Below are positions 62,480 through 64,000 of a stretch of DNA of 64,000 nt, one piece after another. Source of the stretch: Priapulus caudatus. Lineage: Eukaryota; Priapulida; Priapulimorpha; Priapulimorphida; Priapulidae. Location: assembly GCF_000485595.1 (NCBI RefSeq), contig NW_014577283.1, positions 158,250 to 222,249 of the forward strand. The letters are read 5' to 3'. Position 1 is the stretch's first letter, and each line of letters starts with the position of its first letter. The position numbers were made by a program, and so were the translations under genes. Below the pieces are notes generated by a model. It searched no databases. It was not told the origin of the DNA and saw only the letters and a program-made list of their open reading frames with translations.

Positions 62480-63955
62480 TTCCACCATTTATTCGCGCGA
62501 CTCTAAATTGCGTTTATTTTCTTGACTGAGTGACGAAATGAGATAATCGGACTACGAAACAGTAAGAGGTACGAGTTGATAGAAACACGTAAAGAAATTT
62601 AGTTTGGAGAACATTGATAAACACCACAACTCGCGTAGAAAGCGAGGTATTAGCAACGAACGAAGTCGTTTTTTTTAATTACACAAGACTTTCCAGCATG
62701 TCGCTGGAAGTCTTGTGAATAAAAAACTATTATTATTATAGTAGTTAAGCCGCAAAAAGGACACCCTCGAGTGTTGGGAAGTCATTGCTCTGCGAAATTT
62801 TTTTAATGATATGCAAATAATATGGAACGTATTAAATTGCCATTCACAGTATGATTTCAAAACCGCCAGAAACAGCCAAAAAAAGCTTGCTAAAACGGTT
62901 ATTATCGCTGCGAGCAAGGGTTCGAACTGCGGGAGGAGACCCCATTGGATATATCAGAGTCAACGCCTTAACCACGTCGCCATCCAGCAGCCGCAAAGAC
63001 TAAGGATATGATTCATACTATTAAAAGCTATTTCAGAGATTTGTGTCTATATTTTTGTGTCAATATATAATTTTGTGCTATATCGATTATATAGTTAAGC
63101 TCAGGGTAATCTCGGTGAGAGCACTCTCGGCAATGCGCACGAATTTTGTGTTTCATGTCGGCTCCCCTCACCACTGGGACAAACTAGCCGCGATTTGCTT
63201 TAGTCGCCATCCTAGGCGGTCGACTTTAACAATTTATCCTGTAATAATACTCTGCAGGCAGTTAGTGATAACACGAACACATTACCATTATAACATGAAC
63301 ATGTACAAGAGGCATATGTGTACAATTCATGTTTCTTTGTGATACATCCACATTAGTGTGATATTACATATTATGTTCCAGGTACAGAGACATCGCCCAA
63401 AAACATTTATGTCCAATTTTTAGCCCTGGAAATATTCACGCACTTGATTGCTGTTATTGCGGACTTAACGCATTGCCAGACAGTGCCATGCATGTGTGCT
63501 ATAACGACGCCACTAACTAAAGATAAAGAGGTATAGCCCAAATGCAAATTTGATGTTCGATTTTTTTTTTAATTAACTTTCTGTTCTCAATATGCAATTA
63601 TAATGTTTTTATAATAAATATAAATATATATTATAGCAAATTATTACATACAAATTTATTTTTATACATTTAAAAATACGGTAAAACATAATTATACACA
63701 GGTACATTATATAGAGTTATGACGTATCAGATATGCAATGTGGCCTGTTCATATAGATAAATAACATTTTAATGAGATATAATCGTGAGACATTTGTTGC
63801 CCACACTAACAATGCAGCAGGCCAATTATATTGAGTAAATTGATTATATTTGGGAGTGTATTAATAATAGTATTCTATAAGAGTGTATGGCAATCTATGG
63901 AATTATGGAATTCTATAGGAATCTGATGGAATAATAATAGATTCCTAAATGATTT
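62480..63955. repeat. tRNA block, copy 2 (noisy)
   Basis: Collinear with 42500-43888, with frequent one-base indels. At the right it continues past the shared end (AAATGATTTTATTATTAATTC) into a CTCCTGATTATATGC word instead of the foldback array. A short inverted word (ACACAAGACTTTCCAGC / GCTGGAAGTCTTGTG) near 62680-62720 is absent from copy 1. Confidence 0.85.
62907..62989 (-). pseudogene. tRNA-Ser (UGA) copy 2, broken or misread
   Basis: Parallel to 42908-42988 but with an extra base in the T arm, a lost base in the variable-arm side, ATATCAGAGTC in place of the anticodon stem, and a changed acceptor end. As written it could not fold as a tRNA. Given the noise around it, the real sequence may be intact. 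Confidence 0.8.
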
Positions 63956-64000
63956 TATTATTAATTCACTCCTGATTATATGCATCGTATATCTAATATA

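Overview
This is nuclear DNA of an animal, most likely a marine invertebrate. It has genes split by GT-AG introns, a eukaryotic tRNA-Ser, a non-LTR retrotransposon relic, Helitron-like elements, many short inverted-repeat (MITE-like) elements, TTAGGG-type repeats and very long microsatellites. I cannot name the phylum from sequence alone. Nothing here looks bacterial, plastid or viral. Several stretches look like unpolished long-read sequence: they repeat a cleaner copy elsewhere in the window with scattered one-base insertions and deletions in exons and introns alike.

Region 1 (1-17.6 kb) is a huge inverted repeat folded around about 7.73 kb. Its right arm and flank carry the first four exons of a cytosolic-type alpha carbonic anhydrase on the minus strand: 17548-17584, 16324-16512, 15151-15269 and 9266-9361. 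Splice sites and reading phases all agree, and all three zinc-binding histidines are present. The left arm repeats exons 3 and 4 on the plus strand (1-118, 6098-6193) with indels. The gene stops at the palindrome centre, and I found no exons 5-7. The centre is about 1.4 kb holding a roughly 700-bp array of alternating purines and pyrimidines. The two arms differ by a clean MITE insertion with a 7-bp target duplication, so they are not simply one molecule read twice.

Region 2 (17.6-36.4 kb) is mostly non-coding: (TA)n, (GA)n and (ATCT)n tracts, several MITE families, one element nested in another, a Helitron-like 3' end, a degenerate LINE reverse-transcriptase tail (about 34.56-34.84 kb, minus) and two candidate minus-strand exons of an unidentified gene (32741-32846, 34033-34119).

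Region 3 (36.4-59 kb) carries a rhodopsin-like GPCR on the plus strand. Four exons join in phase into a model of 584 residues: 36669-36743 (N-terminus), an exon for TM1-TM2 (noisy at 38179-38407, clean at 48521-48739), 45272-45411 (TM3 and DRY) and 46520-47840 (TM4 to stop). The block holding exons 2-4 occurs twice, about 10 kb apart. Copy 1 has clean exons 3-4 and a noisy exon 2; copy 2 has a clean exon 2 and noisy exons 3-4 (56067-56212, 57388-58731) and no exon 1. Its second intron is packed with MITEs and a foldback element with a (GTGCGTGTACCCGC)-type array. A tRNA-Ser(UGA) block (42.5-43.9 kb) lies inside that array next to an N gap and occurs again, noisily, at the window's end (62.5-63.96 kb), so it may be misplaced.

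Region 4 (59-64 kb) is mostly non-coding, with a foldback MITE, purine-rich and (GT)n tracts, two candidate minus-strand exons (60.9-61.1 kb, 62048-62216) and the degenerate second tRNA block.

The most useful results are the reconstruction of the two genes across noisy duplicated sequence, a hairpin MITE family with asymmetric CAAGAG/CTCCTG ends and 7-bp target duplications, a second family with exact 9-bp target duplications, and several likely assembly faults (fold-back join, misplaced block, a pure G/C block).
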